Source of the DNA: Aotearoamyces nothofagi
Lineage: Eukaryota; Ascomycota; Leotiomycetes; Leotiales; Tympanidaceae
NCBI GenBank assembly: GCA_015345905.1
Contig: JADDTR010000001.1
Coordinates: 1,116,001-1,180,000 of the forward strand
Length of the DNA stretch: 64,000 nucleotides
Direction of reading: 5' to 3'
Every line of letters begins with the position of its first letter. Position 1 is the first letter of the stretch. Both the position numbers and the translations under genes were made by a program. Positions 1 through 10,719 of the stretch are shown in pieces. Below the pieces are notes generated by a model that ran no database searches, was not told where the DNA came from, and saw nothing but the letters and a program-made list of their open reading frames with translations.

Positions 1-26
1 AATTTATAGTATAATATCGATGTTTA

Positions 27-54
27 CAGTACTAGGTCATAAGTTTCCGTCTAA
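27..54 (+). repeat. Left terminal inverted repeat of the Tc1 element
   Basis: 28 bp starting CAGTAC directly after the TA at 25-26. Its reverse complement recurs at 1360-1387 with three mismatches. The inner 18 bp, from TCATAAG to CGTCTAA, are identical in both ends and probably form the transposase binding core. Confidence 0.95.
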
Positions 55-116
55 TTTACGCGAAGATACTGTAAAAACGCGTCGCGTGAAACCACCCTCT
101 TTCCTACCCACCCAAT

Positions 117-1208
117 ATGCCTCCTATACGGACTCCTTTAGGTCCAAGAACGACAAATATTCTCCTTCGAAAGGAGCTCTCACCTTACAAAAGAGCGGAG
201 ATCAATGGGGCTGCAAAAGTAGGTGCAACAGGCACTGAAATTGCAAGAGCCTTCGGCCGTCCAATTTCAACAATTCGAGACACTCTTTCGAAGAGTAAAC
301 AACGAGATGAAGGGATATCTTTACCCCGTAAAGGAAGGCCTCTAAGTTATACAGTTCAAGATGAACGGATCCTACTTCGCTATATTACTCAACATCCTCT
401 TGATAAGTGGGCAAAAGTGAAACTCGAAACAGGCCTTGATTTATCTACCTCTACAATGAAGCGTATTCTACGACGTAATAATATCCGCTCTTGGTGTACA
501 AAAAAGCGACCACTTCTTACAAAGGCAATTGCTAAGAAAAGATATACCTGGTGTAAAGAATATAAAGACTGGAAGGTTGACGACTGGAGAAAAGTGATAT
601 GGAGTGACGAGTGTTCTGCAGAAAGAGGAAAAGGAAAAAAGCAGGTCTGGGCTTTTGGATATATAAAAGATAAATGGAAAGCTACATATGTCACTACCTA
701 TACCAAAGGAAAAGATATATCTGCTATGGTCTGGGGCTGCTTTTGGGGTAGTGGAAGGTCAGAGTTATATATAATGGACCGTGATTTTGCTTCAAAGAAG
801 ATGGGATACTCTGCAGCATTATATATTGAGGTTCTTGAAGACCAACTTCCAAGTTGCTGGACTCCAGATCTTATATTCATGCAGGATAATGCTCCAATTC
901 ATACAGCTCGAACTGTACAGAAGTGGTTTGAAGATCAGAGTATTCCAGTTCTACCTTGGCCACCTTTCAGTCTAGATCTGAATCCTATTGAAAATATCTG
1001 GCGCTTTCTAAAAGAAAAAGTACAAGAAATACATCCTGAACTAGTAAATTGTACTGGAAGAGGTGAAAAGGATATAGAGACATTACAATCCTGTCTTAAA
1101 GAGGCATGGAATGCTCTTACAAAGGAGTTATTTGATAGTCTAATAGAAGGGATAGAGCGGAGGGTAAAGGCGGTTCTAAAAGCAAAGGGTTGGTATACAA
1201 AGTACTGA
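117..1208 (+). CDS. Tc1/mariner transposase, DD34E type
   Basis: A 363-residue intact transposase that cuts and pastes its own element. The N-terminal third (about 20-130) is a paired helix-turn-helix DNA-binding region (EIARAFGRPISTIRD, then STMKRILRRN). The DDE catalytic domain shows D164 (IWSDECS), D257 (MQDNAPIHT) and E292 (DLNPIENIW). Exactly 34 residues separate the second D from the E, which is the Tc1 signature. Length is normal for fungal Tc1-like proteins. The start is the first ATG after the left TIR. There is no intron and no frame break. Whether it is expressed cannot be seen from sequence. Confidence 0.95.
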   Translation: MPPIRTPLGPRTTNILLRKELSPYKRAEINGAAKVGATGTEIARAFGRPISTIRDTLSKSKQRDEGISLPRKGRPLSYTVQDERILLRYITQHPLDKWAKVKLETGLDLSTSTMKRILRRNNIRSWCTKKRPLLTKAIAKKRYTWCKEYKDWKVDDWRKVIWSDECSAERGKGKKQVWAFGYIKDKWKATYVTTYTKGKDISAMVWGCFWGSGRSELYIMDRDFASKKMGYSAALYIEVLEDQLPSCWTPDLIFMQDNAPIHTARTVQKWFEDQSIPVLPWPPFSLDLNPIENIWRFLKEKVQEIHPELVNCTGRGEKDIETLQSCLKEAWNALTKELFDSLIEGIERRVKAVLKAKGWYTKY

Positions 1209-1359
1209 AATTAGAGTGATTTCTTAGATTTTTAGAAATTAGATTCATAACTACTAAATTGAGCAATTCAGAGAGTTGTAATCAATTACATTAAACTGTT
1301 ATTCCACTATACTATAATTACTACTGTAGAGAAGGGTTACAAATGCCGTCGATTTTCGC

Positions 1360-1387
1360 TTAGACGGAAACTTATGAACGGGTACTG
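1360..1387 (-). repeat. Right terminal inverted repeat of the Tc1 element
   Basis: Mirror of the repeat at 27-54. It ends GTACTG immediately before TA at 1388-1389. About 150 bp of non-coding element sequence separates it from the transposase stop codon. Confidence 0.95.
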
Positions 1388-1588
1388 TATTTTCGGCTTA
1401 ACCCACGACACGGCACCTTGATAGTCCGTTTATGTTCTCGGGCCGGGGACGTCATCCTACGTTTCACGACTCACGAGAGAAGAGCGATCACTAGAGAAAC
1501 ATAATCACGTCCTCACATGATTCGACATAGCACCACTATACACTCTTTATGTTTTTCAATTATTTCATCAACATAAAATCATAGAACA

Positions 1589-3428
1589 ATGTCCTCTATA
1601 ACGCGATTCCTTCCGTTTGCAGCAGGCACAACCTCGGTACAAGCATCGACATATCTACTCTTCGTCTGCCTCTTTTCGATATCGTTCCTGGTCTTCCTCA
1701 ACAGCTCCGTTTCCTTTGTTGTCACCGACTTGATTGGCGTCAAAGATGGCGTAGGCGATGTGGTGGGCACATTGGGCTTCGCAGACGAGCTTGTTGCGCT
1801 GGTGGCGTGTCCTGTCTGGGGGATTGTGAGTGACCGACTTGGCGTACGATGGGTGTGCTTCTTGGGGTACTGTATCGTGGGAATTGCTCTCGTGGTCTTC
1901 GTCCAAGCAAGGAACGTGTATCCTCAATTGCTTATTGCGAGGCTGGGATTCAGTATTGGAGGCTCTGCGACGTCTGTGTTTACTTATCTTATCGACCTAG
2001 GAATGTTTACTGACTACTCGCAGAGCGACAATGGTCACAGCGATACTGCCATCCATGACTGGTGGTCACCGAGGGGGGTATAAGGGAATTGAGGCTCGGG
2101 GGCAAGCATCGAGTATTCCAGCTAATGTACGACGTAGCATGACTCCCAGTGTTGGTTCCGAAGTCACGATCACCCCAGAGAGATACTTGCATACCAGAGG
2201 CGCTATGCGACGAACGGAACTCAATGGCGGTGGCAAGAAGATAAATGAGAAAACCTCATCGAGTCCACCGAGGTTAGCAGGCCTTGTCGGCGTTTTTACT
2301 GGATGTGGCGCGTTGGTAGCTCTGGTAGTGTTTCTCCCACTACCTACGCAGTTTTCACGTCTCAAGGGTGTAACACAAGGCCAGGCCGTGGCAGATAGCT
2401 TTTACGTTGTTGGCAGTATTGCCCTACTTGTGTCAGTGGGCTGTTTTATTGGACTACGAAATTTACAAGGAGAAGAAGGGAAAGGGTGGAGATTGTTACT
2501 CGGCACCCCAAAGCATCATAGTCTTAGAAATGGCGGAGACGGGTCTGTGACGGCTGAAGATGATACTGTGTCGGTGCCATTTTTGCCATATTGGCGCCTA
2601 CTCATCGATTCTACTACCTTGGGGTTAAAAGATTCCCAAATCGGTCTGGGTTATTTGGGAGGCTTCGTAGCAAGAGCCTCTTCGGTTGGTATATCGCTCT
2701 TTATCCCGCTCTACATCAATGCCTATTTCATACGCAATGGGTTCTGCCAAGGCTCTCCAAACGATCCTTCGCCTGAGCTGAAAAAGGAATGCAGAGCAGC
2801 ATACGTATTGGCAGCGGAGTTGACAGGCGTCTCACAGTTGATCGCCTTGCTCTGTGCGCCAGCCTTCGGATATCTCTCCGATCGGTATCGTCGATTTAAC
2901 CTGCCATTGCTTGTAGCAAGCCTGTTTGGTATTGTTGGATATATATCATTCGCACAGCTTACCAGTCCGGAGGTGAAGAATGTTGATGGGAGAGGAGGCA
3001 GTCCTGTCATCTTCCTCATCGTTGCACTCATTGGCATTTCACAAATAGGCGCCATCGTCTGCAGTCTTGGACTACTAGGTCGCGGTGTATTAGGAGAAGA
3101 GGGTGGCTACAATCTATCGTCGCAGTTGAATAACGATGCATTGGATATCTCGGACCCTAACGATGCTTCTGAGACAGCACCGTTACTGGGTGAGCCATCT
3201 TCAGACCCGCATGCTTCAAGAAAGCATTTAAAGGGCTCGATAGCTGGCGTTTATTCCTTGTCTGGTGGTGCTGCGATCTTGATCCTTACAAAGCTTGGTG
3301 GTTATCTCTTCGATACCTTGTCAGTTGGAGCGCCATTCTATATGATGGCAATATTCAACGGGATTCTACTGGTAGTTGGCATTGGCAATGTCTTCTATCG
3401 TGAAGTTTTAACAAAACAAAATCGCTGA
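1589..3428 (+). CDS. Major facilitator superfamily transporter (YCR023C-like)
   Basis: Two exons, about 1589-1971 and 2024-3428, give 595 residues. The 52-bp intron ends CAG and carries an ACTGAC branch site. An alternative donor six bases downstream would add two residues. Both halves show MFS features: a hydrophobic N-terminus with the loop-2/3 motif GIVSDRLG, and a second repeat with GYLSDRYRRF. Between them is a hydrophilic central loop, and about 12 membrane segments are expected. The conserved VTAILPSMTGG segment and the cytoplasmic ETAPLLGEP region resemble fungal relatives of yeast YCR023C, whose substrate is not established. The gene starts 202 bp after the Tc1 element, so its promoter must lie in or across the insertion. 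Confidence 0.85.
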
Positions 3429-3810
3429 TTAACTGCACAATATAGAATTCCATGTCACTTCACTGTTAGAAAATTCACTTGCATTATTCATGTCCAGGAC
3501 TGATTTGGGGTATTGATACTTAGGAATTTAGAGTTTTGATTGACTTACACGCCCCAAAGAAGTACTGGGCACCCGGCCAAAGTATGAGCAATAGAGCTGC
3601 TACTCTCAGCTATGTTGTGAAGCAAGCGTTGTACGACGAGCTTTCTTACCGGTCTAGCGTCGACTCTTCAAACGCTTCTAATGATCTTGGCGATGGTCTT
3701 TGCTATTCTTGTTCCCAACTAGACGACTAATTTTTTTTTTTTCGGTTGCTATTGGCTTGTTTCGGAGTGGCCTGCTCGTTTTGGTCCTCTACATTGAGTG
3801 CGAAGGCTTC
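3429..3810. other. Gene-free spacer with poly-T
   Basis: Sequence between the convergent transporter and small-protein genes. A run of about 14 T lies near 3730-3743. No reading frame, RNA gene or repeat is supportable. Confidence 0.6.
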
Positions 3811-4077
3811 TTAACATGGTTGTCGTTCGTCTTCTTCGAGTGCGAGGTCGGATGGTTCCTCAAAGTCGCGGAATTTCGAGTTACCATCACTGAAGCCTGG
3901 ATTCATGTAGTTGATCTGGATCAGGAGTGGATCGATGAACCCAAACCCGGGAGTAGACCCCGATGCTTGAGTATTGAGTTCAAGGCGAGCCTGGGTCATG
4001 ATGAAGTTGCAGATGTTACAGTTCTCTGGGTCCGGGATCTCAGGATGGTCTGCACACCAGGTGACAGTGGAAGACAT
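3811..4077 (-). CDS. Small unknown protein with Cys/His motif
   Basis: An 88-residue frame starting at the ATG at 4077-4075. The N-terminus has one Cys-His pair (WCADHPE) followed by CNIC, spaced as a possible single metal-binding site (C8, H11, C20, C23). The rest is acidic and Asn/Pro/Gly-rich (FIDPLLIQINYMNPG) and ends in Cys. No signal peptide or membrane segment is visible. I do not recognise the family. The frame stays open upstream to 4305, but that stretch is AT-rich and does not look coding. It could be a lineage-specific gene or a chance frame. Confidence 0.4.
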   Translation of the reverse strand: MSSTVTWCADHPEIPDPENCNICNFIMTQARLELNTQASGSTPGFGFIDPLLIQINYMNPGFSDGNSKFRDFEEPSDLALEEDERQPC

Positions 4078-4554
4078 CCTGATGATGAGTTGGTTAGCCG
4101 TCTTATTTTGTAATTTCTGTTGATCTTTTAAAGGTGGTATATGCTTTCCTGGAGAGATTTTTAGATGTAATTGACGTATATTGGCCATATCATGTTGATT
4201 TATACGTGGTTTATAACGAAAGTTCACCTGTTCAAGTACAATGAATTGTCTACAAAAATTATATTGGTCTTTACAATCTTCTTTGTTTAAATAAACGCAT
4301 GGCACTTTTCATTTATCTAGACCATTCATCGAGATCATTCATATAGTTCATTCATTTAGTTCATTCATCTAATGCCTTTGAACAATTATTCTCTTTGTGA
4401 CCTTATAGAAGGCCAGTGAGCCTGTATCGATAATCTAGAGATATGCTGTTCTATATGGAAACCCAGACTCCTGCTAGAATTCTTCCCTTAGTGCTCTATT
4501 GATCATGGCATACAGCAAGTCCTAGCCCGCCTATATTACACAATATCTAACGCA
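4078..4554. other. AT-rich spacer
   Basis: AT-rich sequence with a short CATT(C/T)AT-type repeat near 4319-4372. It may be decayed transposon DNA (RIP-like TA enrichment), but no family is recognisable. Confidence 0.5.
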
Positions 4555-5301
4555 TTAGGTAGGACGAAACCCAGACCTGTGTTCAAACAGATTCACGAAA
4601 GGAAGAAAAAGTTTCCTTCCGCTGAAGTCGCCCTTCTTCTCGCCCTCGACCTGCATATCATAATACTTCTTCATCTCCTCCCACGTGCTCCATCCCCACC
4701 CCTCGCAACTCTGCGGCTCCAACAGCTTTCGTGCAGTCAGTACACGGGCCCACTCGTATGGTTCCACGCAAGAAACAAGAAGTGTGAGAAAGTCAAAAAA
4801 CCCATACCTCAGGCTCGCTCTTCTCGCCCTCGACGGTTGCACGCATGAATATCGTCACGTAATGCTTGCCTTCATGCAGCATGACGTTGTTCATGGCAGT
4901 CAAGAACTCGACGTCCTTCAACTGCAACCCCGTCTCCTCAAGCACCTCGCGCCGAGCACAGGATTCAAACTGCGATGCCGAATCAGCAAAGATTCCCAGT
5001 CTCCTAACGATAATCCACGAACCGACTCCCCAAATTCGAGGTGGCCGCCGGGTAGGGCCCAGGTTCCGGAACCCACGCTTCCCTTTCGCTTGCCCGTGAT
5101 GAAGTGATCCGCGTTGTGGGGATTGAAGACGAAGACGCCGATGCCAACCAGTGGTCTTTGGGATTCCATTGCTTTGGTGCTGGAGAAGGGGCGGGTGGAG
5201 ATCGAGGCGCTGGAGGTGTTGAAGCACGGGTATGCGTGGATTCTTAGTGCTTGTGCTCTTAGACTATGGCCAATTGGTCTGGGGTTCATTCGCAACTTCA
5301 T
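4555..5301 (-). CDS. Nudix hydrolase (NUDX1/NUDT15-like)
   Basis: Three exons (5301-5023, 4969-4808, 4710-4555) joined by introns of 53 and 97 nt give 198 residues. The Nudix box is complete across the first junction: GGHLEFGES then [14 protein letters not shown], matching Gx5Ex7REUxEExGU. The flanking signature ([23 protein letters not shown]) matches the plant NUDX1 / animal NUDT15 group, which hydrolyses nucleoside or isoprenyl diphosphates. The substrate is inferred only. Residues 1-44 are rich in Arg, Ser and Ala and lack acidic residues, like a mitochondrial presequence. A second in-frame ATG at 5169 (MESQRPLVG) would give a cytosolic form of about 154 residues. Confidence 0.85.
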
Positions 5302-5827
5302 CACCTCAGAAAAAGAGCGTCAATAGGAAGACGCATGTGTTGTGCATCAACGGCGAATGATACCACTCGCGAAGAAGGTATGCGTCATTCGCGACTGTGC
5401 AGCCCAGTAGCGAATATATTCGGGTTTAGATACCAGCGGCGAATATATAGCCCAATGATAGATGTAGCCTAAATACAAGCAAAGAGATGAATATAATATA
5501 ATATAATAGAAACCATTACATTCCACTCTACATCAATTTCTAGTACATTTGAAGACATTTGATATCGACTGCTAGTCTAAATATAACGGTATCTTATTTA
5601 AGCTAGCCTTCTTATCTTATCTGTTGACTGGAGATCTGAATAGAAGATCGAGTCTCTAAGGCTATACATACTGAAATGATTTGGAAGTGACCTCTGGGTT
5701 TTCGGTTTTCTTCTAGCACTTTCAATTACTTTATTCTACCCCAATGAGCACTTCAAATTGACGAATCAAATAATGTGTTATGTCTTCTAGGCATATGCTT
5801 CTATTTTCTTGAAGTCTATATGGCATT
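5302..5827. other. Intergenic region, AT-rich 3' part
   Basis: Contains GGCGAA(T)-type short repeats near 5350-5450 and an (ATATA)n-like tract near 5490-5507. It serves as upstream DNA of the Nudix gene and downstream DNA of DBP8. No gene seen. Confidence 0.5.
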
Positions 5828-7473
5828 TCATCTCTTTGCAAACTTTTGCATGCCTCTTTTCCGCTTTCCACCAACTTCTCTGCCCTCTTCAATCTCCAGC
5901 ATCGCTTCTCTCTTCTTCTCGCCAACTAGCTTGAGCGCTTCGCGGATCACTCTAGTCTCTAGATTAACTCCCTCCTCCTTCCATGCCTCCAACTCTCGCC
6001 CGACTCTGGCTTCAATGGCTTGCACCAACTGTACATCTCTCTGGCCTACAAAGCTCACCGCTTCGCCCTTCCTGCCCGCTCGAGCCGTACGGCCAACACG
6101 ATGGATGTAGTCGTCTGGGTCACGAGGGATGTCATAGTTGATAACTAATCCAACCTCCGGGATATCTAGACCACGTGCTGCAACATCAGTCGCAACGAGG
6201 ATTCGTGCCGCAGAAGCGCGGAAACGAGCCAAATTGTCTATCCTTTGCCGCTGTGGCAATTTTGAGTGGAGAGCCGTCACACGATGCTCGAGAAGCCGAA
6301 GGAGATGTGTCAGATAATCAGCCGTAGCTGTACGATTGCAAAAGATAATGACAGACTTAGAGATGTTAAGATCTGTAAGAAGGAGCATATGAAGATAATG
6401 TTCGCGATGTGTGACAGGTACTTGTATATGCATTTGCTTCAGTGAGGGCGGTATGGCGAGCGTCTGTGTATCAACTTCACAGACAAACACAGGTGGCTTC
6501 CCAGGAGTTCGAGGGAGCTCCTTGAGGGCTCGAACTTCAGGAGTTATAGTTGCAGTGAATAGCAATGTCTGCCTCTTTGAGGCTGGAGGAAGTACAGACA
6601 GGCATTCCTCGACGTCTGGTAACATGCTGCCTTCATTTCCGGAAGCTAGTAGTCGATCTGCCTCATCAAGAACAACCATTCTTACACGACGCAAGCCGCA
6701 TATAGTGTCTTCTCCGGAAGTCCTTATATGATCTGCCAAGCGTCCCGGAGTCGAAATGACGACATGTGGTCTTTGCGCAAGTGCTGTGGCCTGAGGTCGC
6801 ATATCAGACCCTCCTGTGATGAGAATTGCCTTCAATGATTGAGGTGACGAGATAGCTTTAAATTGTTCGTATATTTGCAGTGCGAGCTCTCTAGACAAAC
6901 AGTGTTAGCGACCATGGCATATTCCCTCTCTAGAACAAAGTCATACCTTGTCGGTGTCAGGACGAGTGCAAAGATCCCCACCGGATCTTCAGCCCACTTC
7001 TGCAAGATTGGTACAGCAAAAGCTACTGTCTTTCCAGATCCCGTCCGACTACCTCCGATACAATCTCTTCCCCTCATGATTTCCGGTATGCAGCCCTTCT
7101 GGATGCCTGTTGGCCGTTTAATAGCCATGGAATTCAGTGACCCCACGAGCCATGGCTTCACGCCTAAGGATTCAAAGGTCGTATCAGCGTCAGTCGGTGC
7201 CAGTGTGGAAGCCTTCGATTTAAATGCGTCGACTGCACCGTGATTTATGTTTGCCTTGACGCGCGAAGGGACCGACGTTTGTAGGAGTGGGCGGGCGTCA
7301 TCTCGAACTGGGGAAGTTTTCCTTCGCTTTCGTGAGGAGACACTGTCGAGAGAATCCGAGTCTGAGCCGGAGGAGTGGCCGGTAGAAGAGGCTGAACTGT
7401 TCTCCGAGTCGGACGACTCCTCGACTTGGTGCTCAGCCGGTAAAGACCTCGAGGTGAGAATCTGTGCGCCCAT
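5828..7473 (-). CDS. DBP8: ATP-dependent RNA helicase DBP8
   Basis: Two exons (7473-6947 and 6890-5828) with a 56-nt intron splitting the PTRELA motif give 529 residues, the usual DBP8 length. A Ser/acidic N-terminal tail (1-60) precedes the Q motif ([13 protein letters not shown] at 123-125), Walker A SRTGSGKT (142-149), TPGRL, DEAD (VLDEADRLL), FTATIT in place of [13 protein letters not shown] and HRVGRTAR. The TAT form of motif III and the overall order match DBP8, a nucleolar helicase needed for 40S ribosomal subunit assembly. The C-terminus is Lys/Arg-rich. Confidence 0.92.
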
Positions 7474-8587
7474 GCTGCGGAGTGTTTTCGCCGTCGTCAG
7501 TAAGTTGGGAAGGATGTGAAAACGGCTGGCGACGCTATTCGCTACGAAACTGGAAATTTTGGTTTGCGCGCGCTTGCGGGAACGGATAAGCCTCTACAGG
7601 CTAAGATAATGTGAAACGGCGCATACAATGGTGCATCGCGCAGCGTCAAAGCCGGGCGGGTGTGTTGGGGCGAAATAGATAGACATCGATGACGCCCATG
7701 GCCTGGCACGTACGCACCGCGCATTGTTGTTGTGTCGGTCGCAGATGCAACAGTTGATATTCCGGCCACAACACCCGTTCTTTCGTGTCTTCATCTATCC
7801 CATCGACCGCCTCAGCCCTAAGCCCTTGAACTCCTGAGCCCCCGCGTTCTTTTCTTCAGGCCAGCGGAAGGGCTCGCCGCACAGTGTCGCTTGTGCCTTT
7901 TCGCCCTGTTTAAAGTTGGTCGACGGGGTTAATTGGCCGGCAAGCTATCCGTCACTACCTTACCTTATTGCCTTGCAGCTCTGTCGACCCCAACTCCCAT
8001 TCGGAGTCCCCATCATCAGGTCCGCCAGCACTCGACAACCCCTTCGAGCCTGCTCTTGCGACGAGGCATTCGTTGTCGAAGCTCTGTATACTCGGGCTGG
8101 CATAGGGTTCTCATTTGGCTCGCCCAAACACCTGAAACGAGCAGACGAGAAGACACCGCCTGCGTAGTTGCTGCAGTCGAGCAAACCGCGACTGAAACGC
8201 CAGATTCAGAGACCTATCAACTTTGTGCTTCCTTTCCAGCCTTATTTCTGCTTGCAGGAACTGCCAGACCAACTCATAACTGCTGCAACGCATATGGTTC
8301 TACGGCATAGAAACGCCCATCGCAGGACCTTGCAGTCCAGGAGAACACCGGCCGCTGCAAAGTGCGCATCCAAATAACTAATGCAGGACCAACCACCCTC
8401 GAGTAACGCCAGACCAGACTTTGGGCCGGCAGTGCCCTTGGCATACGCTGTGCCGTCTCCATATGTATGCCCATACAACACACATTTATATACTGCCTTA
8501 CCCAGGAGTTGGGATCCCGCGGCTGATGCTGACTATATGAAGCCCTCTAGTACAAACCCTCTACCACTACCTCCCTCGACCACCAAC
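7474..8587. promoter_or_regulatory. Divergent promoter region DBP8 / MKK with upstream ATGs
   Basis: About 1.1 kb separates two divergently transcribed genes. On the plus side several ATGs precede the chosen kinase start: 7916 and 7933 open frames of 83 and 125 codons, 8168 opens one of 69 codons, and 8381 is in frame with the kinase. If transcription begins far upstream these would be upstream ORFs able to damp translation. Confidence 0.45.
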
Positions 8588-10196
8588 ATGTCATCTCCAG
8601 CCCCTTTACTACGGCCACCGATCCCGGGAAGTAGACAGAATACCGGATCTAGGACACCAAGACTCGGCTTAGCTATTCCTCCTTCCCCAAACGCCAGACC
8701 TTTGAATGGTGTTCCACAGTTGTCAAATCTCTCTCTTCATACATCTTCCCGCCCATCACTGCCCAAGCTACAGCTTGCTACGCCAATGGGCAGTACGGCA
8801 ACACCTTACGAGCATACTACACTTCAAAACGGTCGGCCAAGCGCGCAGCCTCTCGCAGGTCAGTCAGCGAGTGGAGGAAGCGAGAGCAGCGCTGCCCATT
8901 CACGATCAGGAAGTTTCGGGCCACTCGATGGAAGGAACAGCGGACCGACATCTGCTGGATCACAATACTCGGCTTTGTCCTTCGCCTCTCAGTATGGAAT
9001 GGTGAACAAGCCGCAAGGCACACCGGATCCTGCATCGGCTGTAGGTTCTCTATATTCAGAACGTAGTGATGGCGGTATCGGTATGGAAAGGGATGGTAGT
9101 ATGAACGGCCTGCCGGATATCGATAAGCTGAGCTTGGAGAGGGGAAGAACGCTGGACGTTGAGCAGCTTGACGATGATGGATGGCGGGTAGCAAGCAGTG
9201 AAAAGAGAATTGTAGAGTTGAGCAGTCTAGGCGAAGGAGCAGGCGGCGCTGTAACACGTTGCATGCTCAAGGGTGGGAAAACAATCTTTGCACTTAAGGT
9301 ATATCATGGCAAAAGATAAACGATTATCAGTACTGACTTGGTGTAGATCATCACGACGAATCCCGACCCGGACGTAAAGAAGCAAATTGTCCGAGAATTG
9401 GGCTTCAACAAGGATTGTGCCTCGGACCATATCTGTCGCTATTATGGCGCGTTTGTTGAGCCGTCCACTGCTACCATTTCTATTGCCATGGAATTTTGCG
9501 AGGGGGGCTCTCTGGACAGTATCTACCGTGAAGTTAAGAAGCTTGGTGGTAGAACAGGCGAGAAGGTCCTTGGTAAGGTCGCTGAAGGTGTTCTAAACGG
9601 CCTCACCTATCTTCACAGCAAAAAGATCATTCACAGAGATATCAAGCCATCAAACATCCTCTTATGCCGCGACGGACAAGTCAAGCTTTGCGACTTTGGC
9701 GTTTCAGGGGAGTTTGGAACCAAAGGAGATGCAAATACTTTCATCGGCACATCTTACTACATGGCTCCGGAGAGAATCACTGGCCAGTCCTATACTATTA
9801 CGTCCGATGTATGGAGCACAGGTGTCACTCTACTCGAGGTAGCACAACATCGATTTCCATTCCCTGCCGACGGAACTGAAGCACAGCCACGTGCTGGTCT
9901 AATTGACCTTCTAACATATATCGTCTCGCAACCTATACCAAAACTTAAGGATGAGCCAGACAAGGGTATTTTGTGGAGCGACAACTTCAAGTATTTCATC
10001 GAGTGCTGGTAAGTATCCATCTTCAATATTGTTATGTGCCGTGGCTAACATGTCTGACAACCAAAGCCTCGAGAAAGAACCTAGCCGCCGCGCATCACCT
10101 TGGCGGATGCTGGAACATCCGTGGATGATCGAAATGCGGCCAAAGAGAGTCAATATGGCTCATTTTCTGGCCAAAGTATGGGGCTGGGAGGAATAG
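8588..10196 (+). CDS. MKK2: MAP kinase kinase of the cell-wall-integrity pathway
   Basis: Three exons (8588-9298, 9347-10008, 10067-10196; introns 48 and 58 nt) give 500 residues. A long Ser/Pro-rich N-terminus starting [14 protein letters not shown] is followed by a protein kinase domain: GEGAGGAV glycine loop, ALK lysine at 237, HRDIKPSN (333-340), DFGVSG (353-358), GTSYYMAPE. The start was chosen because fungal MKK1/2 orthologues begin [13 protein letters not shown]; an in-frame ATG at 8381 would add 69 residues. By family it is phosphorylated by the MAPKKK BCK1 downstream of PKC and activates the SLT2/MpkA MAP kinase. Confidence 0.9.
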
Positions 10197-10719
10197 GGGC
10201 ACTAGGATATAAAGGACGTACTCGAGCATATGGCTTCTATTCGGCGAAATTGAACTTGGACCATTGGTTTACGTGTCATGGGCGAGGATTCGGGCATCAC
10301 CACTTGATCGTGGGCTGGTGGGTTGGCGTTCTTGACTCGAGCAATGAACATCAGGATAATGATCCAATTAGCGATAAGATGAGATGCATGCAGCACAATT
10401 AACGTAGCATACTTAACTCTGAACTGAACGTACCACATGCGCCCTCTGAATGCGCGATCCTAATTATCCCACAATTTCTTGATAATCTAAGGTCCTAGAC
10501 AACGGACCGTAGACGTTAAAGCGTGCCGGTCTACTAGCCATGCTGAATAATGATATGTTACTAATGGATGAGACCTCGGCCTGGGCCTATCGCGAGGTCA
10601 GCTGATCGAAGCTACGAATCCGAAAATCTATATAAGGGATTCCATTCCGTACGATCGTCCTCTAAGATTATCTCTGGCGTTATCTTACTTCTGACCTTCA
10701 CTAAACAATAATACAAACC
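10197..10719. other. Intergenic region upstream of the ABM gene
   Basis: Downstream DNA of MKK and promoter of the next gene. No other gene is supportable. Confidence 0.5.
10628..10635 (+). promoter_or_regulatory. TATA-box candidate
   Basis: TATATAAG, 85-92 bp upstream of the ATG at 10720, an ordinary position for a TATA element of an inducible fungal gene. Inferred from sequence only. Confidence 0.45.

Larger units (their letters stand above)
27..1387 (+). mobile_element. Complete Tc1-type DNA transposon
   Basis: A 1361-bp element bounded by near-perfect terminal inverted repeats (27-54 and 1360-1387, 25 of 28 positions matching) and flanked on both sides by TA (25-26 and 1388-1389), the target duplication expected of Tc1/mariner insertions. 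It contains one uninterrupted transposase gene. The TIRs begin with CAGTAC, and the mismatches cluster in a short block just after it. There are no stop codons or heavy C-to-T decay of the kind RIP leaves in many ascomycetes, so the copy may be recent or able to move. It lies about 200 bp upstream of a transporter start codon. Confidence 0.95.
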
